64,000 nt of DNA from Endozoicomonas sp965198415 (GCA_965198415.1 CBDAPN010000032.1:1612001-1676000); one strand, 5' to 3'; positions 22,837 through 33,053 are shown, counted from the stretch's first letter. Notes: generated from the sequence alone by a model not told the origin. Program-made: numbers and translations.

Positions 22837-24906
22837 ATGAAAGGCAACCCAACAAAAAAACGACAGGGAAGCAAAACGAACCGCTCGACCATTTCGTCAA
22901 TATCCATGCTGGTATTGTCGCTGTCGGTAATGACCGGGTCATTTATTTATAACGACTATCAAGCAAAACACCACTATGATGCGGCGGCTAAGGCCGGTGA
23001 ACTACGGGTTCTGTCGCAGCAAATTGCTAAAAACGCCTCGGAAGCCGCCTCTGGTAAAGCAGAAGCTTTTCCCTTGTTGGCTGAAGCGACGGCCTTGTTT
23101 GAAAAGAATTTCAGGGTACTGCACAACTTTGAGTGCTTCTCTATCCCCTTTCTTCATACTCCAGTCGATCCTATCAAAGAGCAGGTTAACTCTTTGGATG
23201 GCGCATGGGCAGAAATGCAAAAAGAAGCCAACAACATACTCGCTGCTAAAGATACCGTGCTCTCTCTGCACGACGTAGCCAATACCCTCAGCGAGACCGT
23301 TCCACAACTGCAGGTCGAATACGATGAGGTAGTGGAAATTCTCCTGGAAAATAATGCTCCAGCAGACCTGATCACCATGGCACAACGCCAACCCTGGCTG
23401 GCCGAGCGCATCATTCGCAGCGTGTCGAGGGTGCTTGAAGGTGACGAGGACTCCATCATGGCAGCAGACAGCTTTGGTCGTGACACCAAACTGTTTGGTC
23501 GGATACTGAATGGCATGCTCGAAGGCAACCCAGCCATGCGTATCAGCAAAGTAAACGATGGCGAGGCGGTGGATCGCTTGCTGGAAATTAGAGACCTGTT
23601 TTCATACGTCGACGGTAGTGTGGATGAAATTCTGGAAACCTCGCCAGAGCTGTTTCAGGTACGTGCCGCTTCAGATATTATCTTTACAGACTCACAGCAG
23701 CTGCTCCAACAGACCTCTGTGCTGGCAGAAACCTTTTCAACAGCAAGCTTAGAGCAGAAAACCCTGCAATTAATTATTGTTGTCTCAAGTGCGCTTTCAC
23801 TCTTCTTCCTTCTGCTGACCGCCTTCTTCATCATCAAAGACGCTAACCGTCGTCTGAAAGAGATCCAGGTAGCAAGCGAAACAAGCGAAGCACAAAACGC
23901 TGCGAACCAAAAAGCCATCCTGCGACTGCTGAATGAAATGGAAGACCTCGCAGATGGTGACCTGACCGTAAAAGCCACCGTAACCGAAGACTTTACCGGT
24001 GCCATTGCTGACTCCATCAACTTCTCCATTGAGCACCTGCGCGCTCTGGTTAACACCATCAACCAAACGGCTGTAAAAGTAGATACTGCGGCTCAGGAGA
24101 CACAGTCCACCGCCCGTCTGCTGGCAGAAGCCTCTGACCATCAGGCTCAGGAAATTGGTGCCACCACAGCGTCAGTCAACAAGATGACAGAATCCATTGA
24201 CCAAGTATCCAACGAAGCCTCCGACTCCGCTGACGTTGCCGAGCGCTCCGTACAAATCGCTGCCAATGGTGGTCAGGTGGTAAGAAACACCATCGATGGC
24301 ATGACCACTATCCGGGAGCAGATTCAGGACACTTCCAAGCGACTTAAACGTCTGGGTGAGTCTTCTCAGGAAATCGGAGACATCATCTCTTTGATCAACG
24401 AAATTGCTGACCAGACCAACATCCTGTCTCTGAACGCAGCGATTCAGGCCTCCATGGCCGGTGAAGCCGGGCGTGGTTTTGCCGTGGTTGCAGACGAAGT
24501 ACAGCGACTGGCAGAACGTGTATCTGCCGCCACCAAACAGGTCGAAGAACTGGTGTCCACTATCCAGACCGACACCAACGAAGCGGTTATCTCCATGGAG
24601 CAAACCACCTCTGAAGTGGTACACGGCGCTCGTCTTGCACAGGACGCCGGTGTGGCACTTGAAGAGATTGAACAGGTATCGAACAACTTGTCCGGCCTGA
24701 TCCGGAACATCTCCGAAACTGCAAAAGATCAGGCTCAGTCTGCATCTCAGATTTCCAAGCGTATGGTGGCGATTCGGGATATTTCGGTCCAAACCTCTTC
24801 AGGTACCAAATCAACGGCTCACTCCATCGGTGATCTGGCGGGTCTGGCACTGGAAATGCGTCAATCGGTTACTGGCTTCAAACTGCCGGAAACCGAAAAT
24901 TCGTGA
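22837..24906 (+). CDS. pilJ: methyl-accepting chemoreceptor PilJ
   Basis: A 689-residue membrane receptor. The first membrane helix lies at about residues 18-38 and the second at about 310-333. Between them is a periplasmic region of roughly 270 residues with PilJ-type helices. A HAMP-like linker follows, then the cytoplasmic signalling domain with the hairpin tip EIADQTNILSLNAAIQASMA and GEAGRGFAVVADEVQRLAER at about residues 521-560. Near-equal length to P. aeruginosa PilJ (682). It senses surface contact or pilus state and controls ChpA. No pilK methyltransferase gene follows, so adaptation by methylation in this cluster would need an enzyme from elsewhere. Confidence 0.93.
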   Translation: MKGNPTKKRQGSKTNRSTISSISMLVLSLSVMTGSFIYNDYQAKHHYDAAAKAGELRVLSQQIAKNASEAASGKAEAFPLLAEATALFEKNFRVLHNFECFSIPFLHTPVDPIKEQVNSLDGAWAEMQKEANNILAAKDTVLSLHDVANTLSETVPQLQVEYDEVVEILLENNAPADLITMAQRQPWLAERIIRSVSRVLEGDEDSIMAADSFGRDTKLFGRILNGMLEGNPAMRISKVNDGEAVDRLLEIRDLFSYVDGSVDEILETSPELFQVRAASDIIFTDSQQLLQQTSVLAETFSTASLEQKTLQLIIVVSSALSLFFLLLTAFFIIKDANRRLKEIQVASETSEAQNAANQKAILRLLNEMEDLADGDLTVKATVTEDFTGAIADSINFSIEHLRALVNTINQTAVKVDTAAQETQSTARLLAEASDHQAQEIGATTASVNKMTESIDQVSNEASDSADVAERSVQIAANGGQVVRNTIDGMTTIREQIQDTSKRLKRLGESSQEIGDIISLINEIADQTNILSLNAAIQASMAGEAGRGFAVVADEVQRLAERVSAATKQVEELVSTIQTDTNEAVISMEQTTSEVVHGARLAQDAGVALEEIEQVSNNLSGLIRNISETAKDQAQSASQISKRMVAIRDISVQTSSGTKSTAHSIGDLAGLALEMRQSVTGFKLPETENS

Positions 24907-25030
24907 TTATGCAAACTGACTCCGCAAGAGATGAGCACATGATAAAAAGCATGATGCACTGCGTTCAGGGTTTTGATGGGCGAATTAATAGCCAAAACCG
25001 TGAGCGCAAAGACGATAACAGGAGCCAGGT

Positions 25031-28000
25031 ATGACTGAACAGCGAGATTTTATTGGTCTGGACTGGGTTATCGGTGAAATTGAAAGCACACTTACCGATG
25101 CCCGCCAGAATCTTGAGCAGTACGCTGATTCAGACGGCGATTTAGCACTTCTGGAAAACTGTCGTACAAAAATTCAACAGATTCACAGCACTCTAGAGGT
25201 GCTGAAGCAACGGGGCGCAAGACTGCTCACCCGTGAAATTCTGCTACTGCTGGAAAGTCAAAAAGGTGCTTCTGTTAAAGAAACCCGTGAACAGCTGGTG
25301 GTTCTGATTCAGGCCATGCTGCAAATCCCGGGTTACCTCACGCACACTTCCAGAACCGGCAAAGACACGCCGGGTCTGCTCAAAGGCCTGCTCAGCGAAA
25401 TGCGAATGTTACGCGGGCTGCAGGCACTGACGGAAATTGACTTTTTCACCCCCACTATTGAGAACACCATTGAGCCAATTCCAGAGCATCAACTGGACAA
25501 GCTGCGTAACAACGGCTTTGCCCTGTTGGTGAGGAAAATTCGGCAAAAGTATCAGCTCTGTCTTGCTGGTGTTTTACGTGACAGCCAGCGCGCTCAGCAG
25601 TTGGCGGTTATCAGTAAAATATTCGCCAAACTGCAAAACCTTTGCTGGGGCTCACCCATATCCCCACTGTGGGATGCCTGCACCGCTTTTACCGAAGGTT
25701 TGCAAGAAACCTCCATCGCTTTGGACAACCACGCCATTAAGATTCTTCGCCAACTGGATAATGAGCTCAAAAACTTGGCGAGAAACGATGTCAAACAGTT
25801 AAATACGGCACCTTCAGAAGAACTGCTGCGGGAACTTTTGTACCGTATTGGTAAAGCCAAAAGCGATAGTTCGCTGATTCTCTCAATACAACGCAGCTAC
25901 TCGCTGGAAAAAGCGCTGGAAAAAGCCGTTCAAAGTGAACCTCAGGATGCCAACCTAATCAGCTTTGACACCGCAGCACCGGTGGTTAAGGCCATCAAAG
26001 AAGAGCTGTCAAACGTTAAAGACGCTCTGGATCTTTACCTGCTAAACCCACAAACCAATAAAGACCGACTGCTAGAGCAGCTACCCACTTGCAAGCAAAT
26101 TGCGGATACGCTCTCCATGCTTGGCCTGAACAAGCTGCAAAACATCATGCAGCAAGAGTCGCAGAATATTCAGGCAATAGCAGCCAATGACATCCCCCCG
26201 AAACAGTTCAACGATACGCTGATCAGTGCCGCAGCACAGCTGTTAGAGGTCGAAGCGGGTCTTAATCAGTTCATGGGCTTTAGCCGCTCGATCACCGGTC
26301 AGCCGACTGTTTCTGCACAAATGAATGATATTCACCAAACGGTGATCCACGAGGCTCGGGCGAATCTGGAGCTGGTTAAAGGAGCGGTGGTTGACTATCT
26401 CGGCAATGAGCACAATCAGGAGTTTCTAGCCAAACTTCCCCCTCTGCTGGACGGAATTCAAGGTGGTCTGGCCATCATCCCGCTGACTAAAATGGCAGAA
26501 ATAACTGCTCGTTGCTCGTCACACATCAGCAGTCAATGGTTGAAAACAAACCACAAGCCTTCACTTCAAGCGCTGGAAACTTTGGCGGATACCCTCTCGA
26601 GCATTGAATACTACCTCGAACAACTCAGTGCTGGCGCTACCGCCCGTGCTGAGAAAACTCTTGATCTAACCCAGGAGAATCTGGATAAACTTGAGCGTCT
26701 AATGGCACCAGAGCCCCTTCAGAAAGAAGCGCCCAAGGCAGAAGCTCCCGAACCAGAAGAGCTCATCGCAGAATCATCAAAACCACAGTCCTTGGAGACA
26801 AATCCCTTTAATGAATGGCTGTTGTCTGATGAAGAAAAAGCAGAGCCTAAACAGCAGAAAGAAAAGAAAGAAGGTGTTATTGAGTTCACCACTTCAAAAC
26901 CTGCTGCTACCACAACACCAGAGCCGGAAAAACAGCCACAATACGACCAAACCATAGAGTTCACAACCGCCAGCCTGTCGACAAAAAGCGAAGTGCAGGC
27001 CGACGTCGCTGACACTCAGGAGTCGGAACAACCGGAGATAGGTGAAGTCGTCACCGAAACCGAAAACACCGATGCCCTGACCATTGACTTTACACTGGAT
27101 GAACAGGAAATTAGGGCCCTCGACACGGTTGCTCCAGCTGAAGAACCTGCATATGAAGAGCTTGAGTTCGTACTCGATGATGTTTTTTTAGAGGATGACG
27201 GCGCCATTGAAATAGGCGCAGATTATGCCACCAGCGACACCAATAAACCCGACAACGTCTCAGAAGACAGCCCGCTAACTGCCGAAGCACTAAAGCCAGA
27301 TACCAGCCTGCCAGTGGTTGGCGATGAAACTGTCAATGAAGAAGACAGCATAAAAATCAGTGCGGAAACTGACTCCAATATAGACGACGAAATTCATGAT
27401 ATTTTCGTCGAAGAAGCCACGGAAGTTCAGCAAGAACTCAAAAGAAATTTCCCGTTACTGAGCAGAAACTACAGCGATGCCCTCTCCATCGACAACATTC
27501 GTCGTGCGTTTCACACGTTAAAAGGCAGTGGACGAATGGTTGGTGCCAACGTGATTGGCGAGCTGGCCTGGTCGGCTGAGAACATGCTGAACAAGGTGAT
27601 TGATGGCAGCATTTCTGTATCTGAGCCCATGATCAAGTTGCTCGGCGAGGTCATTATTAAACTGCCAGAGTTAGTGCAGGACTTTGCCCAAGGCAGTCAG
27701 CAGCTCACACCAGAAGTGTTGCTCAGCATGGAAAAGGCCGACGCCTTGGCCAAAGATGTCAGCTTCACCATCGACACTATTTCAGCACCCGCAACTGCGG
27801 CGCAAGAGCCAGAGCAAACAGAGCCTGCCATGCTCTTTGGCAACCTTGTTGACCCTGTTGAAAACAGTAACCAACAGGACGAGCTGGTTGACAACGTAAC
27901 CGTTGAGCTGACGCCAGCTGACACCATTGTGGAGGTAACAGATCAAGAAGCAGCAACCGCTGAAATACTTCTTGAACAGGCCGAACTCACAGTGGAGGCA

Positions 28001-31000
28001 ACGGCAACCGATTCGGCGAAAAGATACCCAGCCACAGCCGATGAAACCGTTGCAGAAGATGCCGGGGAAACTCTTGAACAGATCATAGCCGAGCCAGCAG
28101 AAATAAGCCCGGAGCCCATTGCAGTCGCTCCAAAACCTGCTCCTCTGTACGATCAGCAATTGCTCGAAATTTTTGACAATGAAGCAAGAGCTCACCTTGG
28201 CGTAGTCAAAGATTTTATCGCCAAGTCCTACGAACTGGGCGGCAATATCCAAATCAGTGACAGCACTCAGCGCGCTTTGCACACCCTCAAAGGCAGCGCT
28301 TTCATGGCTGAAATTACGCCGCTGGCGGAGCTGATAGCGGCTATTGAAAAAACCATTAAGGAGTTACGAGCGCATCAGATACCTGCGGATAATCAGGTCA
28401 TCAGCATGCTGGAGCAGGGTGTGGATCTGGTTGAAAATGCGCTGCTGCAACTACAGTCTTCACCACAAACGCTGTGCCTGAAAGCGGGCAGCTTCCTTAA
28501 CTGGCTAAAGGCGCTGCACCAACAACGTCTGAGCAGCATTGACAGCGAACAGCAACCAGCAAGGCAGCCACAAGGTCAACAGGCTTCACTATTCCTTGCC
28601 AGCGACCTTAACCTGCTACTTGACGCTAACGAATATTTGCAAGCTTGGGTGGAGGGCATTAACCGTAATTCACTGGATCAGTTCAAATTTGAACTGAAGC
28701 TGCTGGCGAACAGTGCCAATGATGTCGGACTCAAGACCATGTATGAGTTGTGTGGCGTACTGCTGGATGTCTGCCACTATCTCGAAGACGAGCCCGCACT
28801 GCCTCAGCGGCTCTTACAGCCATTCAACGACGGCTTTGAAGCGCTGGTGGAAATGATGAATCAAGTGGCGTCGCAGCAGACACCTGAGCGCCCTCAGGCT
28901 GTTTTCAGCGCCCTTCGCCAAGCACTTGAATCATTATTCCCTGAGCAACCGACCAACTTGGATGAGGCTGACCTCACACCAAGGGGTGAAGCGACTGAAA
29001 TTTTAGAGCAAGAGCTTGCTGACTCTGCTCTGATGTTTACACCGGATGTAGCAGAAGAAATCATTCTGTCGTCTACCCGCACACTAACACAACCAGCAAG
29101 CAGCCTGCCGTTTGTACCCGTTATCGAGGAAGCGGATCGGGAGTTGCAGGAGCTATTCATTGAAGAAGCCTACGAGTTGCTCGAAGACTCAGCCGAGGCT
29201 CTGGAATCATGGCTAACAGCCCCCCACAACCTGCAACCTGTACACGAACTGCAGCGTAATCTGCACACCCTCAAAGGGGGTGCAAACATGGCTGAGCTAA
29301 AGGCGCTTGGCAGCTTGAGCCATGCTCTGGAAGACATCTATGAGTCTATTACCACCGGCAAATGTGCACCTGAAAAGGCGCCGCTGGGGCTGATCCAGAA
29401 AACACACGACACCATTGAGATAGTACTGCGAGCGCTCAACAACGGTCAGGCAATGCCAGACACCCAGCTCATGCTGGCAGAGCTTAATGCCTGGAAAAAC
29501 CATCAAAGAGACGCCTCAGCCATTGAGTTACCGGACTACCTCGGTGGGGCTGTAAAAAACAGAACACCCACACCCCCTGAAGTTGTTCAAACTCCACAGA
29601 CTGTACTGGAACCCGTTTCCACCGTTCACGCAAAGAGTGAGCCTGAACAACCAGAAGAGGTTTCAACACCGCTTTCCGCCAGCGAAATGATCCGGATTCC
29701 TTCAGAGCTGATAGAGACTCTGATCAATCTTGCCGGCGAAACGAGTATTGATCGCTCACGCCTGGAGCAGCAAACGGCAGACGCCAGCCGCACCCTTGAA
29801 GAGATGAACCGAACCATTCAGCGGGTTCGTGAACAGTTGCGACGTCTGGATATAGAAACCCAAACGCAGATTATCTCACGCCACCAAGGCGATCTTGGTG
29901 GTAACCCGGACTTTGATCCGCTGGAAATGGATCAGTACTCAGAGCTTTCGCAGCTTTCCCGCGCCTTGTATGAATCCGCATCGGATCTTATTGACCTGCG
30001 CGAAGCACTGCAGGAAAAATCCCGCGACACCGAAACGCTGCTACAGCAACAGGCCAGAACCCAGATTGAGCTGCAGGAACAGCTGATGAAAGCACGGATG
30101 GTCTCGTTCAGTCGACTGGTTCCCCGATTGCGCAAAATTGTCCGTCAACTGTCTGATGAGTTGCACAAACCGGTAGAGCTGATCATCAGCAATGCCGAAG
30201 GTGAGATGGACAGAACCATGCTGGAGCGCATTTTGGCTCCACTAGAGCACATGCTGCGTAACGCATTGAGTCATGGCATTGAGAACACACCTGAAGAACG
30301 AAAGCGTGTGGGTAAGCCAGAGACCGGGCAAATTCAGCTGTCGATCCACCGTGATGGTGCCGACGTGGTTGTCGAGTTGAGCGACGACGGTCGAGGTATC
30401 AACATTGAAGCCGTCAAAGCCAAAGCGGTTCGGCAAAAAATGGTTGACCCGGATGCAATCATCTCCGATCAGGAAGCATTGGAGCTGATTATGAAGTCCG
30501 GCTTCACTACCGCTGACAATGTTACTCACATCTCCGGTCGCGGTGTGGGAATGGATGTTGTTAACAACACCGTGCGTCAGATTGGTGGCAGTGTGCAGGT
30601 GAAGTCTGAAGCGGGTCAGGGTACGCACTTTTCACTGCGGCTGCCTTTTACCCTGTCCATCAACCGCGCTCTGATGGTTGAAGTGGGCAGTAGCTTGTAT
30701 GCACTGCCAATGCACACCATCGACGGTATCGCTATGGTGCCGTCTACCATTCTGGCAGACTGCTATCGAAATCAAGCGCCTCTGGTGTACGGAAACGGCA
30801 CCGAATATCAGTTGATTTATATGGGCGCACTGGTAGGTAGCAGCAGCTCTAAAGTCAGTGATGATCAGTGTCCGGTGATTCTGGTGCAGCGTGGCAGTGA
30901 GAATATTGCAGTGCAGGTGGACACCGTTGTTGGTAGTCGTGAAATCATCACCAAATGTTTGGGACCTCAATTCTCCGGATTGCCCGGTGCTGGTGTTAAT

Positions 31001-31507
31001 GGCGTCACCATTCTTGGTGATGGCCGCGTGGTAATTATTCTTGATCCGGCCGCGTTATATCATAAACATCAAACTTCCAAGCCATCGGCGGTGGATGATC
31101 ACGACAATAACAAAGCCAACCAAGCCATCCGCGTTCTCATTGTTGATGACTCAGTAACCGTGCGCAAGGTAACAGAACGCTTGCTGGCTCGTCAGGGTTA
31201 TGAGGTTGACTCTGCCCGTGATGGTGTGGAGGCGATGACAAAACTTGCCGAGCAAAAGCCTGACATCATGCTGCTGGATATCGAAATGCCCCGTATGGAT
31301 GGATTCGAAGTGGCCAGTGCGGTCCGCAATGCTGCGGAACTGCAAGATCTGCCCATTATCATGATCACCTCCCGCACCGGTGAAAAACACCGTAAACGGG
31401 CCTTCAGCCTTGGTGTTAATGAGTACATTGGCAAACCTTTCCAGGAAGCGCCGCTACTCGCAGCGATTGAAAAGCTGACTGCAGCCGAAACCGCCCGGGC
31501 TTCTTAA
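25031..31507 (+). CDS. chpA: hybrid chemotaxis kinase ChpA (CheA-type)
   Basis: A 2158-residue multi-domain histidine kinase. Three HPt domains are recognised by a full xxHTLKGS/G motif, with His near residues 828, 1084 and 1412; the long N-terminal part (1-570) resembles the PilL N-terminal and degenerate HPt-like helices. An acidic Glu/Pro-rich linker occupies about 565-790. The kinase core has HMLRNALSHGIEN (N box, near 1740), DDGRGIN (near 1785) and SGRGVGMDVV. A CheW-like domain is at about 1870-2010. The C-terminal receiver (2034-2153) has its acceptor Asp near 2083 (MLLDIEMPRMDG) and Lys in YIGKPFQ. Shorter than P. aeruginosa ChpA (about 2470), with fewer obvious His sites. It phosphorylates PilG and PilH. 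Confidence 0.94.
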   Translation: MTEQRDFIGLDWVIGEIESTLTDARQNLEQYADSDGDLALLENCRTKIQQIHSTLEVLKQRGARLLTREILLLLESQKGASVKETREQLVVLIQAMLQIPGYLTHTSRTGKDTPGLLKGLLSEMRMLRGLQALTEIDFFTPTIENTIEPIPEHQLDKLRNNGFALLVRKIRQKYQLCLAGVLRDSQRAQQLAVISKIFAKLQNLCWGSPISPLWDACTAFTEGLQETSIALDNHAIKILRQLDNELKNLARNDVKQLNTAPSEELLRELLYRIGKAKSDSSLILSIQRSYSLEKALEKAVQSEPQDANLISFDTAAPVVKAIKEELSNVKDALDLYLLNPQTNKDRLLEQLPTCKQIADTLSMLGLNKLQNIMQQESQNIQAIAANDIPPKQFNDTLISAAAQLLEVEAGLNQFMGFSRSITGQPTVSAQMNDIHQTVIHEARANLELVKGAVVDYLGNEHNQEFLAKLPPLLDGIQGGLAIIPLTKMAEITARCSSHISSQWLKTNHKPSLQALETLADTLSSIEYYLEQLSAGATARAEKTLDLTQENLDKLERLMAPEPLQKEAPKAEAPEPEELIAESSKPQSLETNPFNEWLLSDEEKAEPKQQKEKKEGVIEFTTSKPAATTTPEPEKQPQYDQTIEFTTASLSTKSEVQADVADTQESEQPEIGEVVTETENTDALTIDFTLDEQEIRALDTVAPAEEPAYEELEFVLDDVFLEDDGAIEIGADYATSDTNKPDNVSEDSPLTAEALKPDTSLPVVGDETVNEEDSIKISAETDSNIDDEIHDIFVEEATEVQQELKRNFPLLSRNYSDALSIDNIRRAFHTLKGSGRMVGANVIGELAWSAENMLNKVIDGSISVSEPMIKLLGEVIIKLPELVQDFAQGSQQLTPEVLLSMEKADALAKDVSFTIDTISAPATAAQEPEQTEPAMLFGNLVDPVENSNQQDELVDNVTVELTPADTIVEVTDQEAATAEILLEQAELTVEATATDSAKRYPATADETVAEDAGETLEQIIAEPAEISPEPIAVAPKPAPLYDQQLLEIFDNEARAHLGVVKDFIAKSYELGGNIQISDSTQRALHTLKGSAFMAEITPLAELIAAIEKTIKELRAHQIPADNQVISMLEQGVDLVENALLQLQSSPQTLCLKAGSFLNWLKALHQQRLSSIDSEQQPARQPQGQQASLFLASDLNLLLDANEYLQAWVEGINRNSLDQFKFELKLLANSANDVGLKTMYELCGVLLDVCHYLEDEPALPQRLLQPFNDGFEALVEMMNQVASQQTPERPQAVFSALRQALESLFPEQPTNLDEADLTPRGEATEILEQELADSALMFTPDVAEEIILSSTRTLTQPASSLPFVPVIEEADRELQELFIEEAYELLEDSAEALESWLTAPHNLQPVHELQRNLHTLKGGANMAELKALGSLSHALEDIYESITTGKCAPEKAPLGLIQKTHDTIEIVLRALNNGQAMPDTQLMLAELNAWKNHQRDASAIELPDYLGGAVKNRTPTPPEVVQTPQTVLEPVSTVHAKSEPEQPEEVSTPLSASEMIRIPSELIETLINLAGETSIDRSRLEQQTADASRTLEEMNRTIQRVREQLRRLDIETQTQIISRHQGDLGGNPDFDPLEMDQYSELSQLSRALYESASDLIDLREALQEKSRDTETLLQQQARTQIELQEQLMKARMVSFSRLVPRLRKIVRQLSDELHKPVELIISNAEGEMDRTMLERILAPLEHMLRNALSHGIENTPEERKRVGKPETGQIQLSIHRDGADVVVELSDDGRGINIEAVKAKAVRQKMVDPDAIISDQEALELIMKSGFTTADNVTHISGRGVGMDVVNNTVRQIGGSVQVKSEAGQGTHFSLRLPFTLSINRALMVEVGSSLYALPMHTIDGIAMVPSTILADCYRNQAPLVYGNGTEYQLIYMGALVGSSSSKVSDDQCPVILVQRGSENIAVQVDTVVGSREIITKCLGPQFSGLPGAGVNGVTILGDGRVVIILDPAALYHKHQTSKPSAVDDHDNNKANQAIRVLIVDDSVTVRKVTERLLARQGYEVDSARDGVEAMTKLAEQKPDIMLLDIEMPRMDGFEVASAVRNAAELQDLPIIMITSRTGEKHRKRAFSLGVNEYIGKPFQEAPLLAAIEKLTAAETARAS

Positions 31508-31519
31508 CGAAGTCCTGCC

Positions 31520-31536
31520 CCGGGCGGCTCGCCCGG
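31520..31536 (+). terminator. GC hairpin between chpA and chpC
   Basis: A perfect 7-bp GC-only stem CCGGGCG-GCT-CGCCCGG lies 13 bp past chpA. No T run follows, so it is more likely an attenuator or mRNA-processing element that lowers chpC expression than a full stop. Confidence 0.4.
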
Positions 31537-31560
31537 ACGCACTTAAATAAAGAGGAACCT

Positions 31561-32040
31561 ATGCCCGGAAGCAACAAGCCCATTTCAGCGGTTCTGATAC
31601 CGATGCAACAGCGACCACTACTGGCCCCAACAGCGTGTATTGCAGGAATTCAAAATTACAGCCGCCCGGAACCAAACTACCCACAAACACATTGGCTGCT
31701 CGGTGATATCAGCTGGCGAGGCATTAAAATCCCCCTCGCCTCCTTTGAACGGCTGAATAATGGCCGCTTTGCTGAGTTCTCCGCCACCAACCGAATTGCC
31801 ATTATGCATCGCACCGGCAAACATTATGATTTGCCCTTTTATGCCATTGTGGTTCAGGGTGTCCCGCAGCCCCTGACCCTGATGCAGGAAGAGATAAGAA
31901 ACTCCGCAGAAAAAAAGGGACCATTGGAAAAGCATCGCATTATTTTACGGGATATCCCCGCCGCCATTCCCGACCTGTACCTGCTGGAGCAAAATATCAA
32001 AGAGATAGTTGCAAGCACCGAGTTTGAGCCGACCCCTTAA
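31561..32040 (+). CDS. chpC: CheW-like protein ChpC
   Basis: A 159-residue CheW-domain protein. Features such as LIPMQQRPLLAPTACIAGI at the start, WLLGDISWRGIKIPLASFE in the middle and FYAIVVQGVPQPLTL resemble ChpC, a second coupling protein in Pseudomonas pil-chp clusters. AGAGGAA precedes the ATG. In P. aeruginosa chpB (a CheB-type methylesterase) lies between chpA and chpC; here chpC follows chpA directly. Confidence 0.88.
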   Translation: MPGSNKPISAVLIPMQQRPLLAPTACIAGIQNYSRPEPNYPQTHWLLGDISWRGIKIPLASFERLNNGRFAEFSATNRIAIMHRTGKHYDLPFYAIVVQGVPQPLTLMQEEIRNSAEKKGPLEKHRIILRDIPAAIPDLYLLEQNIKEIVASTEFEPTP

Positions 32041-32099
32041 GCGATTGCAGCTCTTTGGGGTGTATAAATGCCAACAAAATCGCCGTAAGACCTCGCCTT

Positions 32100-32167
32100 T
32101 ATGCTCTTTGGGTATTTATGCCCTTTGGGTGTTTATGCCCTCTGGGTATTTATGCCCTTTGGGTACG
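32100..32167. repeat. four tandem 17-bp repeats
   Basis: Four uninterrupted copies of a 17-bp unit (consensus TATGCCCTTTGGGTATT) differ by one to three bases each. The unit contains CCCTTTGGG, whose outer bases are self-complementary, so the array can fold into several hairpins. It lies between the convergent ends of chpC and pyrF. A degenerate relative (CTCTTTGGGGTGTATAAATGCC) is just upstream at 32051. Confidence 0.9.
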
Positions 32168-32183
32168 ATAGGGCGAGGAACAG

Positions 32184-33008
32184 TCACCGATACTGATTGA
32201 CCTGATCCCTAAGCTCAATGGCGGCTTGTCTGGCCGCCTCAGCAAAATCATCACCATTGCCTGCGTAGATAATCCCACGGGATGAATTAACGATAATGCC
32301 CTTGCCAGCGCTGTTAAGCCCATTTCTGACCGTGGCCGCAACATCGCCTCCCTGAGCGCCAAGACCCGGCACCAAAAAGGTCATATCGCCGGTGATCTCC
32401 CGGATTCGTTTCAGCTCCGCCGGGTTAGTGGCACCGACCACCAGCAAAATGTTGTTGTGTTCATTCCATTGATAACACATGCGGGCAATCACTTCGTAAA
32501 GTCTGGCGTTTTCGCCACTAGCCTGCTGCACGGACAGGTTCTGAATGGCTGCGGCACCGGGGTTTGAAGTGCGGCACAAAACAACAGTGGCTTTATCTTT
32601 GTAACGGGAAAATGGCTCTATTGTATCAACGCCCATGTAGGGATTTACCGTCACAGCATCTGCCTGATAACGCTCAAACGCCTCAATAGCGTACTGACTG
32701 GCGGTGCTCCCAATATCGCCACGCTTGGAATCGAGAATTACGGGAATGTTGGGGTAATGGGTGCGAATGTAGTCAATGGTCAGGGCTAACTGATCTTCAG
32801 CGCCACGAGCGTGGTAATAGGCGGCCTGAGGCTTATAGGCGCACACCAAATCGGCAGTGGCATCAATAATGGCCCGATTAAATTCAAAGATGGCCTGCTC
32901 CCGCCCGGCAAAAACCGCCGGGAAACGCTCCGGTGCCGGGTCCAGGCCGACGCATAACAGAGTGTTATTGTGCTCCATTGCTGCCTGCACCCGATCAAGA
33001 AACCCCAT
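32184..33008 (-). CDS. pyrF: orotidine 5'-phosphate decarboxylase, type 2-like
   Basis: A 274-residue enzyme that decarboxylates OMP to UMP, the last step of pyrimidine synthesis. The active-site loop reads DSKRGDIGSTASQYA, characteristic of the longer OMP decarboxylase subfamily 2, rather than the DLKFHDIPNT form of E. coli and Pseudomonas. LCVGLDPAPERFP at the N-terminus, VNPYMGVDTIEPF and LVPGLGAQGGD also fit that subfamily, as does the length (type 1 is about 230-245). Three in-frame ATGs lie within 18 bp; the last (33008) has GAGG at a suitable distance and starts MGFLDRV, so it is preferred over 33026. Confidence 0.92.
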   Translation of the reverse strand: MGFLDRVQAAMEHNNTLLCVGLDPAPERFPAVFAGREQAIFEFNRAIIDATADLVCAYKPQAAYYHARGAEDQLALTIDYIRTHYPNIPVILDSKRGDIGSTASQYAIEAFERYQADAVTVNPYMGVDTIEPFSRYKDKATVVLCRTSNPGAAAIQNLSVQQASGENARLYEVIARMCYQWNEHNNILLVVGATNPAELKRIREITGDMTFLVPGLGAQGGDVAATVRNGLNSAGKGIIVNSSRGIIYAGNGDDFAEAARQAAIELRDQVNQYR

Positions 33009-33053
33009 GGTAAACCTCATGCTCATTAAACTGGTCGGGGGAATATAGCAGCA

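Noticed and set aside
24172..24792. A 206-codon minus-strand frame inside pilJ.
   Set aside because: It is antisense to the conserved chemoreceptor signalling domain, and such frames are common opposite biased coding regions.
32009..32200. A 63-codon plus-strand frame across the 17-bp tandem repeats.
   Set aside because: It begins inside chpC in another frame and the peptide merely reflects the repeat (repeated CPLG/PSGY-like residues). No ribosome binding site.
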